Counted from the stretch's first letter, positions 1 through 7,026 are shown. The stretch is DNA of 7,915 nt from Pseudomonas sp. (GCA_003525045.1 DQGF01000180.1:12517-20431), one strand, 5' to 3'. Made by a program: numbers and translations. Notes: a model not told the origin generated them from the letters alone.

Positions 1-140
1 GCTTCTTCAACAATCTCAACGGACGAATGGATGTTCAGTTCGAGAGTGCCCTTGGCACCCTTCACCGAAAGCTGTTGGCCTGCGAATTTGACTTCGACAC
101 CGGCTGGCAGCTTAACGGGGTTCTTAGCGACGCGTGACAT
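1..140 (-). CDS. rplF: 50S ribosomal protein L6, N-terminal part (cut by window edge)
   Basis: L6 is a 50S subunit protein that sits near the factor-binding site and contacts 23S rRNA domain VI. Only 46 complete codons are visible; the family is usually about 177 residues, so roughly three quarters lies beyond the left edge. The protein begins [15 protein letters not shown] and continues with a [15 protein letters not shown] stretch, typical of the first L6 alpha/beta domain. The ATG is 12 nt after the rpsH stop. A G-rich Shine-Dalgarno (GGGGGGAT) begins directly after the rpsH TAA, which supports this start and suggests coupling to rpsH. By the usual spc order, rplR and rpsE should follow outside the window. 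The identity is secure; nothing can be said about the C-terminal part. Confidence 0.96.
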   Translation of the reverse strand, partial: MSRVAKNPVKLPAGVEVKFAGQQLSVKGAKGTLELNIHSSVEIVEE

Positions 141-152
141 GCTTATCCCCCC

Positions 153-545
153 TTAGAACACAGTGCAAAGAACTTCGCCGCCGACACCGGCAGCGCGCGC
201 AGCACGATCCGTCATCACACCTTTGTTGGTGGAGACGATAGACACACCGAGACCGCCACGAACTTTCGGCAGATCATCGACGGACTTGTACTGACGCAGG
301 CCTGGACGGCTAACGCGCTTCACTTCTTCGATGACCGGACGGCCTTCGAAATATTTCAGCTCGATAGACAGCAGTGGCTTGATTTCGCTGCTGATCTGAT
401 AACCCGCAATGTAACCTTCGTCCTTCAGGACTTTGGCAACAGCTACCTTCAAAGTAGAAGATGGCATGCTTACGACGGACTTTTCAGCCATCTGGGCATT
501 ACGGATTCGAGTTAGCATGTCCGCTAACGGGTCCTGCATACTCAT
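153..545 (-). CDS. rpsH: 30S ribosomal protein S8
   Basis: S8 is a primary 16S rRNA binder of the 30S platform, recognising helix 21. In E. coli it also represses translation of spc operon mRNA. The 130 residues match the family length. The N-terminus [18 protein letters not shown] is the family signature, and residues 105-117 ([13 protein letters not shown]) form the conserved C-terminal rRNA-binding motif. The ATG at 545 is chosen because it gives the canonical MSMQD start; a GGAG at 556-559 lies 10 nt upstream. A second in-frame ATG two codons later is less likely. Unlike its neighbours, this gene is preceded by a 210-nt gap containing hairpins and a promoter-like sequence, so it may be made from its own transcript as well as from read-through. 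The frame is intact. Confidence 0.98.
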   Translation of the reverse strand: MSMQDPLADMLTRIRNAQMAEKSVVSMPSSTLKVAVAKVLKDEGYIAGYQISSEIKPLLSIELKYFEGRPVIEEVKRVSRPGLRQYKSVDDLPKVRGGLGVSIVSTNKGVMTDRAARAAGVGGEVLCTVF

Positions 546-567
546 GGGCTAGACGCTCCTAATACAC

Positions 568-588
568 AAAAAATTAGCCTTGCGGCTA
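568..588 (-). terminator. Attenuator-like hairpin with GNRA loop and U6 tract upstream of rpsH
   Basis: On the minus strand, TAGCC, GCAA and GGCTA form a 5-bp stem with a GNRA tetraloop (575-588). One A and six Ts follow (568-573). The layout resembles a weak intrinsic terminator, although the stem is short. It lies about 23 nt upstream of the rpsH start codon. The downstream arm GGCTA could alternatively pair with TAGCC at 547-551, between the Shine-Dalgarno and the ATG, so a two-state leader is possible. The function is inferred. Confidence 0.4.
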
Positions 589-615
589 CTACGTGTCGCC
601 GAGTACATCCATGCG

Positions 616-640
616 AAAAAAGCACGGGCTCAGGCGAGCC
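616..640 (-). other. Short inverted repeat near a T6 run
   Basis: GGCTC and GAGCC (627-640 on the plus strand, loop of 4) form a 5-bp stem. On the minus strand the sequence CGTGC and then six Ts (616-621) follow. The gap between stem and T run, and the mismatch just outside the stem, make it a poor terminator. If transcription starts at the promoter at 645-673, the start site near 638 would remove part of the upstream arm, so the hairpin would form only in read-through RNA. Confidence 0.3.
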
Positions 641-644
641 GGGT

Positions 645-673
645 ATTCTAGACACACCCCACAAATGAATCAA
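645..673 (-). promoter_or_regulatory. Putative sigma-70 promoter for rpsH-rplF
   Basis: On the minus strand, TTGATT (668-673; four of six match the -35 consensus) is followed after exactly 17 bp by TAGAAT (645-650; five of six match the -10 consensus). The same TAGAAT and 17-bp spacing occur in the strong candidate promoter before rpsJ. The -35 lies in the distal arm of the 666-695 hairpin. The predicted start near 638 gives a leader of about 93 nt, and the bases after the -10 (ACCCGG) form a GC-rich discriminator. Confidence 0.5.
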
Positions 674-695
674 GCCCCAAAAGGGGCTTGATTCA
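666..695 (-). terminator. Perfect 13-bp hairpin between rpsN and rpsH
   Basis: TGAATCAAGCCCC (666-678) is the exact reverse complement of GGGGCTTGATTCA (683-695), with a 4-nt loop (679-682). In the minus-strand transcript the stem is followed by UUUGU, an interrupted U tract, so it could be a partial intrinsic terminator, an RNA-stabilising hairpin or a processing site. The plus strand has no U tract after the stem. The structure is certain; its function is inferred. Confidence 0.55.
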
Positions 696-708
696 AGTTC
701 AAGGTCAC

Positions 709-740
709 CGGTGGTCAGGATCTTGCGATCCCGGACACCG
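709..740 (-). other. Hairpin with GCAA tetraloop downstream of rpsN
   Basis: In the minus-strand RNA, CGGUG (736-740) pairs with CACCG (709-713). A 2x2 internal loop follows, then CGGGAUC (727-733) pairs with GAUCCUG (716-722) with one G.U pair. The loop GCAA (723-726) is a GNRA type. It starts 16 nt after the rpsN stop. No U tract follows, so it is not a terminator; a protein-binding or mRNA-stabilising role is possible. Confidence 0.45.
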
Positions 741-755
741 AGACTTTGACAGTGC

Positions 756-1061
756 TTACCAGCTGGCTTTAACCAGACCAGGTACGTCACCACGCATTGC
801 AGCTTCACGCAGTTTGTTACGGCCAAGGCCGAACTTGCGGTAAACGCCGTGTGGACGACCGGTCAGGCGGCAGCGGTTACGCATGCGCGAAGCGCTTGCG
901 TCACGTGGCTGCTTCTGCAGAGCTACTGTAGCTTCCCAACGTGCTTCTGGACTTGCGTTCAGATCAACGATGATAGCTTTCAGTGCTGCACGCTTTTTGG
1001 CGTACTTGGCAACCGTGAGCTGACGTTTCAGCTCGCGGTTTTTCATGCTCATCTTGGCCAT
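756..1061 (-). CDS. rpsN: 30S ribosomal protein S14 (zinc-free form)
   Basis: S14 binds 16S rRNA in the 30S head beside S3, S10 and S19, and is needed late in subunit assembly. The protein is 101 residues, the length of the C-minus type. The family motif [19 protein letters not shown] spans residues 61-79. A single cysteine is present at 64 instead of the two CxxC pairs of the zinc-binding form, so function should not depend on zinc. The start [10 protein letters not shown] at 1061 is the family start and has GGAGTAGGA just upstream. The frame stays open to 1127, but that part lies inside rplE and has no family similarity. The gene begins 13 nt after rplE. The 210 nt after its stop form the structured gap before rpsH. 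Confidence 0.98.
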   Translation of the reverse strand: MAKMSMKNRELKRQLTVAKYAKKRAALKAIIVDLNASPEARWEATVALQKQPRDASASRMRNRCRLTGRPHGVYRKFGLGRNKLREAAMRGDVPGLVKASW

Positions 1062-1074
1062 TTTCCTACTCCAA

Positions 1075-1614
1075 TCAGTTGCGGAACGGGAATTTGAAAG
1101 CACGCAGCAGCGCGCGACCTTCATCATCGTTCTTGGCAGTGGTGGTCAGGGTAATGTCCAGACCGCGGAGAGCATCGATCTTGTCGTAGTCGATTTCCGG
1201 GAAGATGATCTGCTCTTTAACGCCCATGCTGTAGTTACCACGACCATCGAAGGACTTGGCATTCAGGCCGCGGAAGTCGCGAACCCGAGGCAGGGAGATC
1301 GACAGCAGACGATCCAGGAATTCGTACATACGCTCACGGCGCAGAGTCACTTTGACGCCGATCGGCCAACCTTCACGGACTTTAAAGCCAGCGATGGATT
1401 TCCGAGCGTAAGTCACAACGACTTTCTGACCGGTGATCTTTTCCAGGTCGGCAACAGCGTGCTCGATGACTTTTTTGTCACCGACCGCTTCGCCCAGACC
1501 CATGTTCAGGGTGATTTTGGTAACGCGTGGAACTTCCATCACATTCGAAAGCTTAAGTTCTTCCTTAAGCTTGGGTGCGATTTCCTTCCAGTAAATCTCT
1601 TTTAGTCGTGCCAT
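1075..1614 (-). CDS. rplE: 50S ribosomal protein L5
   Basis: L5 binds 5S rRNA and forms part of the central protuberance of the 50S subunit, contacting the P-site tRNA and bridging to S13 in the 30S head. The 179 residues match the family. Visible motifs are [20 protein letters not shown] near residues 29-48, the [14 protein letters not shown] helix near 91-104 and the signature [11 protein letters not shown] near 108-118. The start is supported by the canonical MARLKEIY sequence; the ribosome-binding site is a modest AGGTAG about 9 nt upstream. It follows rplX by 20 nt. In E. coli this junction holds the S8 repressor-binding site. I could not recognise that RNA motif here by eye, which does not exclude it. 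Confidence 0.98.
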   Translation of the reverse strand: MARLKEIYWKEIAPKLKEELKLSNVMEVPRVTKITLNMGLGEAVGDKKVIEHAVADLEKITGQKVVVTYARKSIAGFKVREGWPIGVKVTLRRERMYEFLDRLLSISLPRVRDFRGLNAKSFDGRGNYSMGVKEQIIFPEIDYDKIDALRGLDITLTTTAKNDDEGRALLRAFKFPFRN

Positions 1615-1634
1615 GGTCTTCTACCTAGCAGTGT

Positions 1635-1949
1635 TCAAGCATCAACCGCTTTTTGGGTCGACTTGAAGACACGAATTTTCTTGCCGTCTTCTACTTTGAA
1701 ACCAACGCGATCAGCCTTGTTGGTTTCGCCGTTGAAAATGGCGACGTTAGAAGCGTCCAGTGGAGCTTCTTTTTCGACGATACCGCCTTGTACGCCCGAC
1801 ATCGGGTTAGGCTTGGTATGACGCTTAACCAGGTTCAGACCGCCAATAACCAGACGGTTATTAGCGAGAACCTTAAGCACCTTACCGCGCTTACCTTTGT
1901 CTTTGCCGGCGATCACGATGATCTCGTCGTCACGACGAATCTTTTGCAT
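1635..1949 (-). CDS. rplX: 50S ribosomal protein L24
   Basis: L24 is one of the initiator proteins of 50S assembly; it binds domain I of 23S rRNA and ends up near the polypeptide exit. The 104-residue length is usual. A KOW motif is clear near residues 8-27 ([20 protein letters not shown]), followed by the conserved [15 protein letters not shown] and [10 protein letters not shown] stretches. The ATG has GGAGAT 5 nt upstream and lies 11 nt after the rplN stop, so it is probably translationally coupled. The start MQKIRRDDE is typical for the genus. Nothing unusual is seen. Confidence 0.98.
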   Translation of the reverse strand: MQKIRRDDEIIVIAGKDKGKRGKVLKVLANNRLVIGGLNLVKRHTKPNPMSGVQGGIVEKEAPLDASNVAIFNGETNKADRVGFKVEDGKKIRVFKSTQKAVDA

Positions 1950-1960
1950 GTCGGATCTCC

Positions 1961-2329
1961 TTACAGCACTTCTGGGGCGAGCGAGACGATCTTCATGAAC
2001 TTCTCAGTACGAAGCTCACGGGTCACTGGCCCAAAGATACGGGTGCCGATCGGCTCTTGCTTGTTGTTCAGAAGAACAGCAGCGTTGCCATCAAAGCGGA
2101 TAATGGAGCCATCTGCACGGCGAACGCCGTGACGAGTGCGGACTACAACAGCAGTCATCACTTGGCCTTTTTTCACTTTACCGCGAGGAATTGCTTCCTT
2201 CACGGTAACTTTGATGATGTCACCGATACCAGCGTAACGACGATGGGAGCCACCCAGCACCTTGATGCACATAACGCGGCGAGCGCCGCTGTTATCGGCC
2301 ACATCGAGCATGGATTGAGTCTGAATCAT
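1961..2329 (-). CDS. rplN: 50S ribosomal protein L14
   Basis: L14 lies on the subunit interface of the 50S particle next to L19 and takes part in intersubunit bridges. It is also the site where the silencing factor RsfS binds. The 122 residues and the start [17 protein letters not shown] match the family exactly. The signature [20 protein letters not shown] occupies residues 81-100. It begins 23 nt after rpsQ with GGAGAA as Shine-Dalgarno. In E. coli rplN is the first gene of a separate spc operon with its own promoter. No promoter is visible in the 23-nt gap here, so it is probably co-transcribed with the S10 genes. Confidence 0.98.
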   Translation of the reverse strand: MIQTQSMLDVADNSGARRVMCIKVLGGSHRRYAGIGDIIKVTVKEAIPRGKVKKGQVMTAVVVRTRHGVRRADGSIIRFDGNAAVLLNNKQEPIGTRIFGPVTRELRTEKFMKIVSLAPEVL

Positions 2330-2352
2330 ATAATTTCTCCGACCCCTAGTCC

Positions 2353-2619
2353 TTAGACTTCCACAGCGCGTTCGAGAACATCAACCAGCGCCCAAGACTT
2401 GGTCTTGGCCAAAGGACGAGTTTCACGAATAGTGACTTTGTCGCCGATGTGGCACTGATTGGTTTCGTCGTGCGCGTGCAGCTTAGTCGAACGCTTAACG
2501 TATTTACCGTAGATCGGGTGCTTTACGCGACGCTCGATCAGAACGGTGATGGTCTTGTCCATTTTGTCGCTGACAACACGGCCAGTCAGCGTACGGACGG
2601 TTTTTTCGGCTTCAGCCAT
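2353..2619 (-). CDS. rpsQ: 30S ribosomal protein S17
   Basis: S17 is an OB-fold primary 16S rRNA-binding protein at the bottom of the 30S body, acting early in assembly. Its 88 residues fit the family. The signature [18 protein letters not shown] lies at 59-76, and the N-terminal [17 protein letters not shown] strand region is at 10-26. The ATG lies only 2 nt after the rpmC stop; its AGGTAA Shine-Dalgarno is inside the end of rpmC, which implies coupled translation. It is the last gene of the classical S10 operon. Confidence 0.98.
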   Translation of the reverse strand: MAEAEKTVRTLTGRVVSDKMDKTITVLIERRVKHPIYGKYVKRSTKLHAHDETNQCHIGDKVTIRETRPLAKTKSWALVDVLERAVEV

Positions 2620-2621
2620 GA

Positions 2622-2813
2622 TTACTTACCTGCCTGCTGTTTGAGCACAGTCTTCACGCGAGCGATGTCACGCTTAACTTGCCGGAGCAGGTGAGACTGC
2701 CCCAACTGGCCAGTTGCTTTCTGCATACGCAGATTGAACTGGTCGCGCAACAGGCCGAGCAATTGCTCGTTAAGCTGCGGCGCGTCTTTTTCACGAAGTT
2801 CATTCGCTTTCAT
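2622..2813 (-). CDS. rpmC: 50S ribosomal protein L29
   Basis: L29 is a small helical hairpin protein next to L23 at the polypeptide exit, helping to form the docking area for nascent-chain factors. The 63-residue protein shows the [10 protein letters not shown] start and the [16 protein letters not shown] signature near residues 42-57. The ATG at 2813 shares one base with the rplP stop codon (TGATG overlap), so it depends on ribosomes finishing rplP. An in-frame GTG one codon earlier would also be possible, but the ATG gives the family's standard N-terminus. A GGTGAT in the end of rplP may act as ribosome-binding site. Confidence 0.97.
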   Translation of the reverse strand: MKANELREKDAPQLNEQLLGLLRDQFNLRMQKATGQLGQSHLLRQVKRDIARVKTVLKQQAGK

Positions 2814-3226
2814 CACATCACCGTCCGTTTAACAAAGGCGGTGGCGAGCGGCAGCTTTGCAGCAGCCAGGGCAAAAGCCTCACGCGCCAGCTCTTCAGTA
2901 ACACCCTCGATTTCATACAGGACTTTGCCTGGCTGAATCTGGGCAACCCAGTACTCCACACTACCCTTACCTTTACCCATCCGAACTTCGAGGGGCTTTT
3001 TGGAAATAGGCTTGTCCGGGAATACACGGATCCAGATCTTGCCGCCACGTTTAACGTGACGGGTCAGAGCACGACGCGCTGACTCGATCTGACGAGCGGT
3101 GAGACGACCACGAGCTACAGACTTCAGCGCATATTCGCCGAAGCTGACTTTGCTACCGCGCTGAGCCAGACCACGGTTGTGGCCTGTCATCTGCTTGCGG
3201 AACTTCGTACGCTTTGGTTGCAACAT
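2813..3226 (-). CDS. rplP: 50S ribosomal protein L16
   Basis: L16 sits near the A site and the base of the central protuberance of the 50S subunit and supports tRNA accommodation and peptidyl transfer. The 137 residues include the [19 protein letters not shown] start, the [17 protein letters not shown] region (40-56) and the loop [15 protein letters not shown] (81-95). Arg82 appears equivalent to E. coli Arg81, which the oxygenase RoxA/YcfD hydroxylates; whether that happens here cannot be seen. The start lies 12 nt after rpsC. The Shine-Dalgarno AAGGGG overlaps the rpsC stop codon, so the genes are closely coupled. Confidence 0.98.
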   Translation of the reverse strand: MLQPKRTKFRKQMTGHNRGLAQRGSKVSFGEYALKSVARGRLTARQIESARRALTRHVKRGGKIWIRVFPDKPISKKPLEVRMGKGKGSVEYWVAQIQPGKVLYEIEGVTEELAREAFALAAAKLPLATAFVKRTVM

Positions 3227-3238
3227 TTGGCGTACCCC

Positions 3239-3925
3239 TTACTTAGCAGCTTTTTTACGAGGCGCTGGTGCTTGTGGTTTCAGTTCTTCTTGGCGACCAC
3301 CAATTACTTCGCCTTTGAAGATCCAAACCTTTACACCGATCACACCGTAAGTGGTGTGAGCTTCGTAGTTGGCATAGTCGATGTCGGCACGCAGGGTGTG
3401 CAGTGGCACACGACCTTCGCGATACCATTCAGTACGTGCGATTTCAGCACCGCCGAGACGACCGCTCACTTGGATTTTGATGCCTTTGGCACCAATGCGC
3501 ATGGCGTTCTGTACAGCGCGCTTCATAGCGCGACGGAACATTACGCGACGCTCCAGCTGCTGAGCTACGCTCTGCGCAACCAACATACCGTCGAGTTCCG
3601 GCTTGCGGATTTCTTCGATATTGATGTGCACAGGCACACCCATTTGTTTGGTCAGGTCCTGACGCAGTTTCTCAACATCTTCACCTTTCTTCCCGATAAC
3701 GATACCTGGACGAGCGGTGTGGATGGTGATACGTGCTGTTTGAGCCGGACGATGGATATCGATACGGCTTACGGACGCGCTTTTTAGTTTGTCTTGGAGA
3801 TACTCACGCACCTTCAGATCAGCGAACAAATAGTCCGCATAAGTCCGACCGTCTGCGTACCAGACGGAGGTGTGTTCCTTGACGATTCCCAGGCGAATGC
3901 CAATGGGATGTACTTTCTGACCCAT
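3239..3925 (-). CDS. rpsC: 30S ribosomal protein S3
   Basis: S3 lies at the mRNA entry channel of the 30S subunit and, with S4 and S5, contributes the ribosome's mRNA helicase activity. The 228-residue protein begins [13 protein letters not shown], the family start. A type II KH domain has its GxxG loop at 78-81 (GKKG). The basic residues Arg131, Arg132 and Lys135, tied to helicase activity in E. coli, are all present. The signature [20 protein letters not shown] is at 156-175. The C-terminus is a basic, proline-rich tail. The frame is open upstream to 4009, but the true start at 3925 has GGAGTCGAAGAG before it and lies 13 nt after rplV. Confidence 0.98.
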
Positions 3926-3938
3926 CTCTTCGACTCCG

Positions 3939-4271
3939 TTACTTGTCAGCAACCTTGACAGTGATATGGCAAGACCGCTTGACGATGCGATCAGCACGGC
4001 CTTTGGCACGTGGCATGATTCGCTTCAGCGAACGCCCTTCGTTGACGAAAACGGTGCTGACTTTGAGGTCATCAACGTCTGCGCCTTCGTTATGCTCGGC
4101 GTTGGCTACGGCCGACTCCAGCACTTTCTTCATGATCTCGGCGGCTTTCTTACTGCTGAAAGCCAACAGGTTGAGCGCTTCGCCCACCTTCTTCCCGCGG
4201 ATCTGGTCGGCGACCAAGCGGGCTTTCTGGGCGGAGATTCGAGCGCCCGACAACTTAGCGGCTACTTCCAT
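3939..4271 (-). CDS. rplV: 50S ribosomal protein L22
   Basis: L22 binds all domains of 23S rRNA early in assembly, and its long beta-hairpin lines the narrow part of the nascent-peptide tunnel. All 110 residues are present. The hairpin tip [18 protein letters not shown] lies at about 79-96; changes or deletions there give macrolide resistance in other bacteria, and this copy looks like the normal sensitive form. The [16 protein letters not shown] start is standard. An AAGGAA Shine-Dalgarno lies in the 13-nt gap after rpsS. Confidence 0.98.
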
Positions 4272-4284
4272 CGTTCCTTACCCC

Positions 4285-4560
4285 TTAACGCTTGGCTTTC
4301 TTGTCTGCCACGTGCCCACGATATGTGCGGGTACCGGCAAACTCGCCTAGTTTGTGGCCGACCATGTCTTCGTTCACGAGAACTGGAACATGTTGACGAC
4401 CGTTATGAACTGCGATGGTCAGACCGACCATTTGTGGCAGGATCATCGAACGACGCGACCAGGTTTTAACTGGTTTGCGATCGTTCTTTTCCGCCGCCAC
4501 TTCGATCTTCTTCAGTAGGTGAAGATCAATAAAAGGACCTTTTTTCAGAGAACGTGGCAC
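4285..4560 (-). CDS. rpsS: 30S ribosomal protein S19 (GTG start)
   Basis: S19 forms a complex with S13 in the 30S head and contacts the A- and P-site tRNAs and the 50S subunit. The 91 residues match the family, starting [15 protein letters not shown], with the signature [19 protein letters not shown] at 52-70. The start codon is GTG, not ATG: no ATG is available at the position where the family begins, and a good GAGGGAT Shine-Dalgarno lies 7-9 nt upstream in the 16-nt gap after rplB. It is the only complete gene in the window without an ATG start. Confidence 0.98.
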   Translation of the reverse strand: MPRSLKKGPFIDLHLLKKIEVAAEKNDRKPVKTWSRRSMILPQMVGLTIAVHNGRQHVPVLVNEDMVGHKLGEFAGTRTYRGHVADKKAKR

Positions 4561-4576
4561 TGTCGTATCCCTCTAT

Positions 4577-5401
4577 TTACTTGCGACGACGGACGATCAT
4601 TTTGTCGGTACGCTTATTACCACGAGTCTTCGCGCCCTTAGTCGGGAAGCCCCATGGCGATACCGGATGACGACCACCAGAGGTACGACCTTCACCACCA
4701 CCATGTGGGTGGTCAACCGGGTTCATGGCAACACCACGAACGGTTGGGCGAACGCCACGCCAGCGTTTGGCACCAGCTTTACCCAGCGAACGCAGGCTGT
4801 GCTCGGAGTTCGAGACTTCGCCCAGGGTCGCACGGCATTCAGCCAGCACTTTACGCATCTCACCAGAACGCAGACGCAGGGTCACGTAGACACCTTCACG
4901 AGCGATCAGCTGAGCCGAAGCACCAGCGGAACGAGCGATTTGCGCGCCTTTACCTGGCTTCAATTCGATGCCGTGTACGGTGCTACCAACTGGAATGTTA
5001 CGCAGTTGCAGAGCGTTGCCCGGCTTGATCGGTGCCAGAGCACCTGCGATCAGCTGGTCGCCAGCACTCACGCCTTTAGGGGCGATGATGTAGCGACGCT
5101 CGCCATCTGCGTACAGCAGCAGAGCGATGTGAGCAGTACGGTTTGGATCGTATTCGATACGCTCGACAGTGGCAGAGATGCCATCTTTGTCGTTGCGACG
5201 GAAGTCGACCAGACGATAATGCTGCTTATGGCCACCACCGATGTGACGAGTGGTAATGCGACCATTGTTGTTACGACCACCAGTCTTCGATTTTTTCTCG
5301 AGCAGCGGTGCGTGAGGAGCGCCTTTATGCAGCTCCTGGTTGACCACCTTGACCACAAAACGGCGGCCAGGGGAAGTCGGTTTGCATTTAACGATTGCCA
5401 T
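4577..5401 (-). CDS. rplB: 50S ribosomal protein L2
   Basis: L2 is one of the largest and most conserved 50S proteins, needed for subunit association, tRNA binding and peptidyl transferase activity. Its 274 residues cover both the N-terminal OB-fold (about 40-120) and the C-terminal SH3-like domain (about 125-200). The C-terminal extension holds the near-universal motif [14 protein letters not shown] (227-240); His231 appears equivalent to E. coli His229, implicated in peptidyl transfer. The start [14 protein letters not shown] is canonical, with GGAAGGGG upstream in the 14-nt gap after rplW. Confidence 0.98.
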   Translation of the reverse strand: MAIVKCKPTSPGRRFVVKVVNQELHKGAPHAPLLEKKSKTGGRNNNGRITTRHIGGGHKQHYRLVDFRRNDKDGISATVERIEYDPNRTAHIALLLYADGERRYIIAPKGVSAGDQLIAGALAPIKPGNALQLRNIPVGSTVHGIELKPGKGAQIARSAGASAQLIAREGVYVTLRLRSGEMRKVLAECRATLGEVSNSEHSLRSLGKAGAKRWRGVRPTVRGVAMNPVDHPHGGGEGRTSGGRHPVSPWGFPTKGAKTRGNKRTDKMIVRRRK

Positions 5402-5415
5402 GATGCACCCCTTCC

Positions 5416-5715
5416 TTACTCAGCACTGCTGCTGAAATCGAGATCTTGGCCTGGCTGAAGGGAGATAACTGCCTTCTTCCAGTCATTACGCTTGCCCAGA
5501 CCGCGAGCAGTGCGCTTGCTCTTACCCAGAACGTTCAGGGTAGTAACACGCTCTACTTTCACGCTGAACAGGCTTTCGACGGCCTTCTTGATTTCCAGCT
5601 TGGTTGCGTCAGTTGCAACCTTGAAAACGAACTGGCCTTTCTTGTCAGCCAGAACCGTAGCCTTCTCGGAAACGTGCGGGCCAAGCAGAACTTTAAATAC
5701 GCGTTCCTGGTTCAT
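5416..5715 (-). CDS. rplW: 50S ribosomal protein L23
   Basis: L23 surrounds the polypeptide exit and is the docking site for trigger factor and signal recognition particle. The protein is 99 residues. The HVSEKA motif (14-19) contains Glu17, equivalent to E. coli Glu18 in the trigger-factor contact. The central loop [19 protein letters not shown] (64-82) projects into the tunnel. Its ATG overlaps the rplD stop codon as ATGA, a 4-nt overlap pointing to termination-reinitiation and matched synthesis of L4 and L23. Confidence 0.98.
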
Positions 5716-6314
5716 CCCAGCAGCTCCTCGAATTTCTTCACGGCCGACACGGTGATCAACACCTTGTCGTATGCGATCAGACTAACTGGATCGGAACCTT
5801 GCACGTCACGTACATCAACGTGTGGCAGGTTGCGAGCAGCCAGGTACAGGTTCTGATCAACCACTTCAGACACGATCAAGACGTCAGTCAGGCCCATGCC
5901 GGTCAGTTTGTTCAGCAGATCTTTGGTCTTCGGTGCATCAACAGCGAAGTCCTGAACCACTACCAGACGATCAGTACGCACCAGCTCAGCAAGGATGGAA
6001 CGCATTGCTGCGCGATACATCTTCTTGTTCAGCTTCTGGGTGTGATCCTGAGGACGAGCTGCGAAAGTGGTACCGCCGCCACGCCAGATTGGGCTACGGA
6101 TAGTACCGGCACGAGCACGGCCAGTACCTTTCTGACGCCATGGGCGCTTACCGCCACCACGAACGTCGGAACGGGTCTTTTGCTGCTTGCTACCTTGACG
6201 GCCGCCGGCCATGTAGGCCACGACTGCTTGGTGAACCAGCGTCTCGTTGAATTCGCCGCCAAATGTCAGTTCGGAAACTTCGATCGCTTGAGCGTCATTT
6301 ACATTTAATTGCAT
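5712..6314 (-). CDS. rplD: 50S ribosomal protein L4
   Basis: L4 is an early-assembly 50S protein whose extended loop lines the exit tunnel opposite L22. In E. coli it is also the autogenous repressor of the S10 operon. The 200 residues fit the family. The loop region spans about 43-95 and includes [18 protein letters not shown] (53-70), where Lys62 matches the macrolide-resistance position of E. coli (Lys63) and is unchanged. The globular domain follows. The start [13 protein letters not shown] is supported by GGGGAAGC in the 12-nt gap after rplC. Its end overlaps rplW by 4 nt. The operon leader here looks too short for E. coli-type L4 control. Confidence 0.98.
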
Positions 6315-6326
6315 GTCAGCTTCCCC

Positions 6327-6962
6327 TTAACCGCGAGCCTTGGCTGCTGGACGTACAACCAAGTTGCCGCCAGTAGCGCCAGGAACAGCGCCCTTGACCA
6401 ACAACAGATTGCGTTCAGCGTCCACGCGCACTACTTCGAGGGACTGCACGGTCACGCGCTCAGCGCCCATATGACCGGACATTTTTTTGCCCTTGAATAC
6501 ACGACCAGGAGTCTGGCACTGGCCGATAGAGCCTGGAACGCGGTGGGACACGGAGTTACCGTGGGTATTATCTTGCCCGCGGAAATTCCAACGCTTGATC
6601 GTACCCTGGAAGCCTTTACCCTTGGACTGACCGGTTACATCAACCAGTTGACCAGCGGCGAAGATTTCAGCGTTGATCAGATCGCCGGCCTGGTACTCGC
6701 CTTCTTCAAGGCGGAATTCCATTACGGTACGACCAGCGGCAACGTTCGCTTTAGCGAAGTGGCCAGCCTGAGCAGCTGTAACACGCGAAGCACGACGCTC
6801 GCCTACAGTGACTTGCACTGCACGATAGCCATCGGTCTCTTCAGTTTTGAACTGGGTGACGCGATTCGGCTCGATCTCAATGACCGTGACCGGAATGGAG
6901 ACACCTTCTTCGGTGAAAATACGGGTCATACCGCATTTACGACCGACTACACCAATAGTCAT
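6327..6962 (-). CDS. rplC: 50S ribosomal protein L3
   Basis: L3 initiates 50S assembly, binding near the 3' end of 23S rRNA, and its long loop reaches toward the peptidyl transferase centre. The protein is 211 residues from the start [16 protein letters not shown]. The loop has [18 protein letters not shown] (110-127) and [18 protein letters not shown] (144-161). Gln150 corresponds to the glutamine methylated by PrmB in E. coli. The ATG at 6962 has GAGG 8 nt upstream. An in-frame GTG at 6995 would add 11 residues but lacks a Shine-Dalgarno and family support. The gap to rpsJ is 80 nt, the second largest inside the operon, and contains a strong hairpin. Confidence 0.97.
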   Translation of the reverse strand: MTIGVVGRKCGMTRIFTEEGVSIPVTVIEIEPNRVTQFKTEETDGYRAVQVTVGERRASRVTAAQAGHFAKANVAAGRTVMEFRLEEGEYQAGDLINAEIFAAGQLVDVTGQSKGKGFQGTIKRWNFRGQDNTHGNSVSHRVPGSIGQCQTPGRVFKGKKMSGHMGAERVTVQSLEVVRVDAERNLLLVKGAVPGATGGNLVVRPAAKARG

Positions 6963-7026
6963 GTTGTAAACCTCATGAGTGTACGGGGCTTTCACCCGCT
7001 ATGGCCGCCCATTTCAGAGCGTTACA

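Larger units (their letters stand above)
546..755 (-). promoter_or_regulatory. Structured rpsN-rpsH intergenic region
   Basis: This 210-nt gap is the longest break inside the operon, where most gaps are 2-23 nt. Read on the minus strand after the rpsN stop it contains, in order: a two-part hairpin with a GCAA loop (709-740), a perfect 13-bp hairpin (666-695), a TTGATT/TAGAAT promoter-like pair (645-673), a 5-bp hairpin near a T6 run (616-640), a GCAA hairpin followed by a T6 run (568-588), and the rpsH Shine-Dalgarno. I find no convincing small gene in it. A regulatory role is inferred from the density of structures. Confidence 0.6.

Noticed and set aside
746..775. Plus-strand TTGACA suggesting an antisense promoter over rpsN
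   Set aside because: No acceptable -10 hexamer lies 16-18 bp downstream.
1062..1127. N-terminal extension of rpsN into rplE
   Set aside because: Overlaps the conserved end of L5 and is not part of S14; the start at 1061 is the family start with a GGAG upstream.
1045..1605. Plus-strand open frame of 186 codons opposite rplE
   Set aside because: It is the complement of a gene with strong codon bias; the translation has no family character and no ribosome-binding site fits.
2320..2340. TATGAT/TTATAT-like -10 around the rplN start codon as an spc promoter
   Set aside because: It overlaps the rplN Shine-Dalgarno and ATG, so a transcript started there would lack the ribosome-binding site; it is simply the A+T-rich start region.
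3179..3787. Plus-strand open frame of 202 codons opposite rplP and rpsC
   Set aside because: Antisense shadow of the conserved S3 and L16 genes.
3926..4009. N-terminal extension of rpsC into rplV
   Set aside because: The extra 28 residues overlap rplV coding sequence and are absent from the S3 family; the start at 3925 has a good Shine-Dalgarno.
4667..5458. Plus-strand open frame of 263 codons opposite rplB and the end of rplW
   Set aside because: Antisense shadow of highly conserved genes; Thr- and Val-rich translation with no recognisable domain.
6959..6976. Five-residue mini-ORF (ATG AGG TTT ACA ACA TGA) whose stop overlaps the rplC start
   Set aside because: Its ATG overlaps the rplC Shine-Dalgarno region and has no ribosome-binding site of its own; chance is the simplest explanation.
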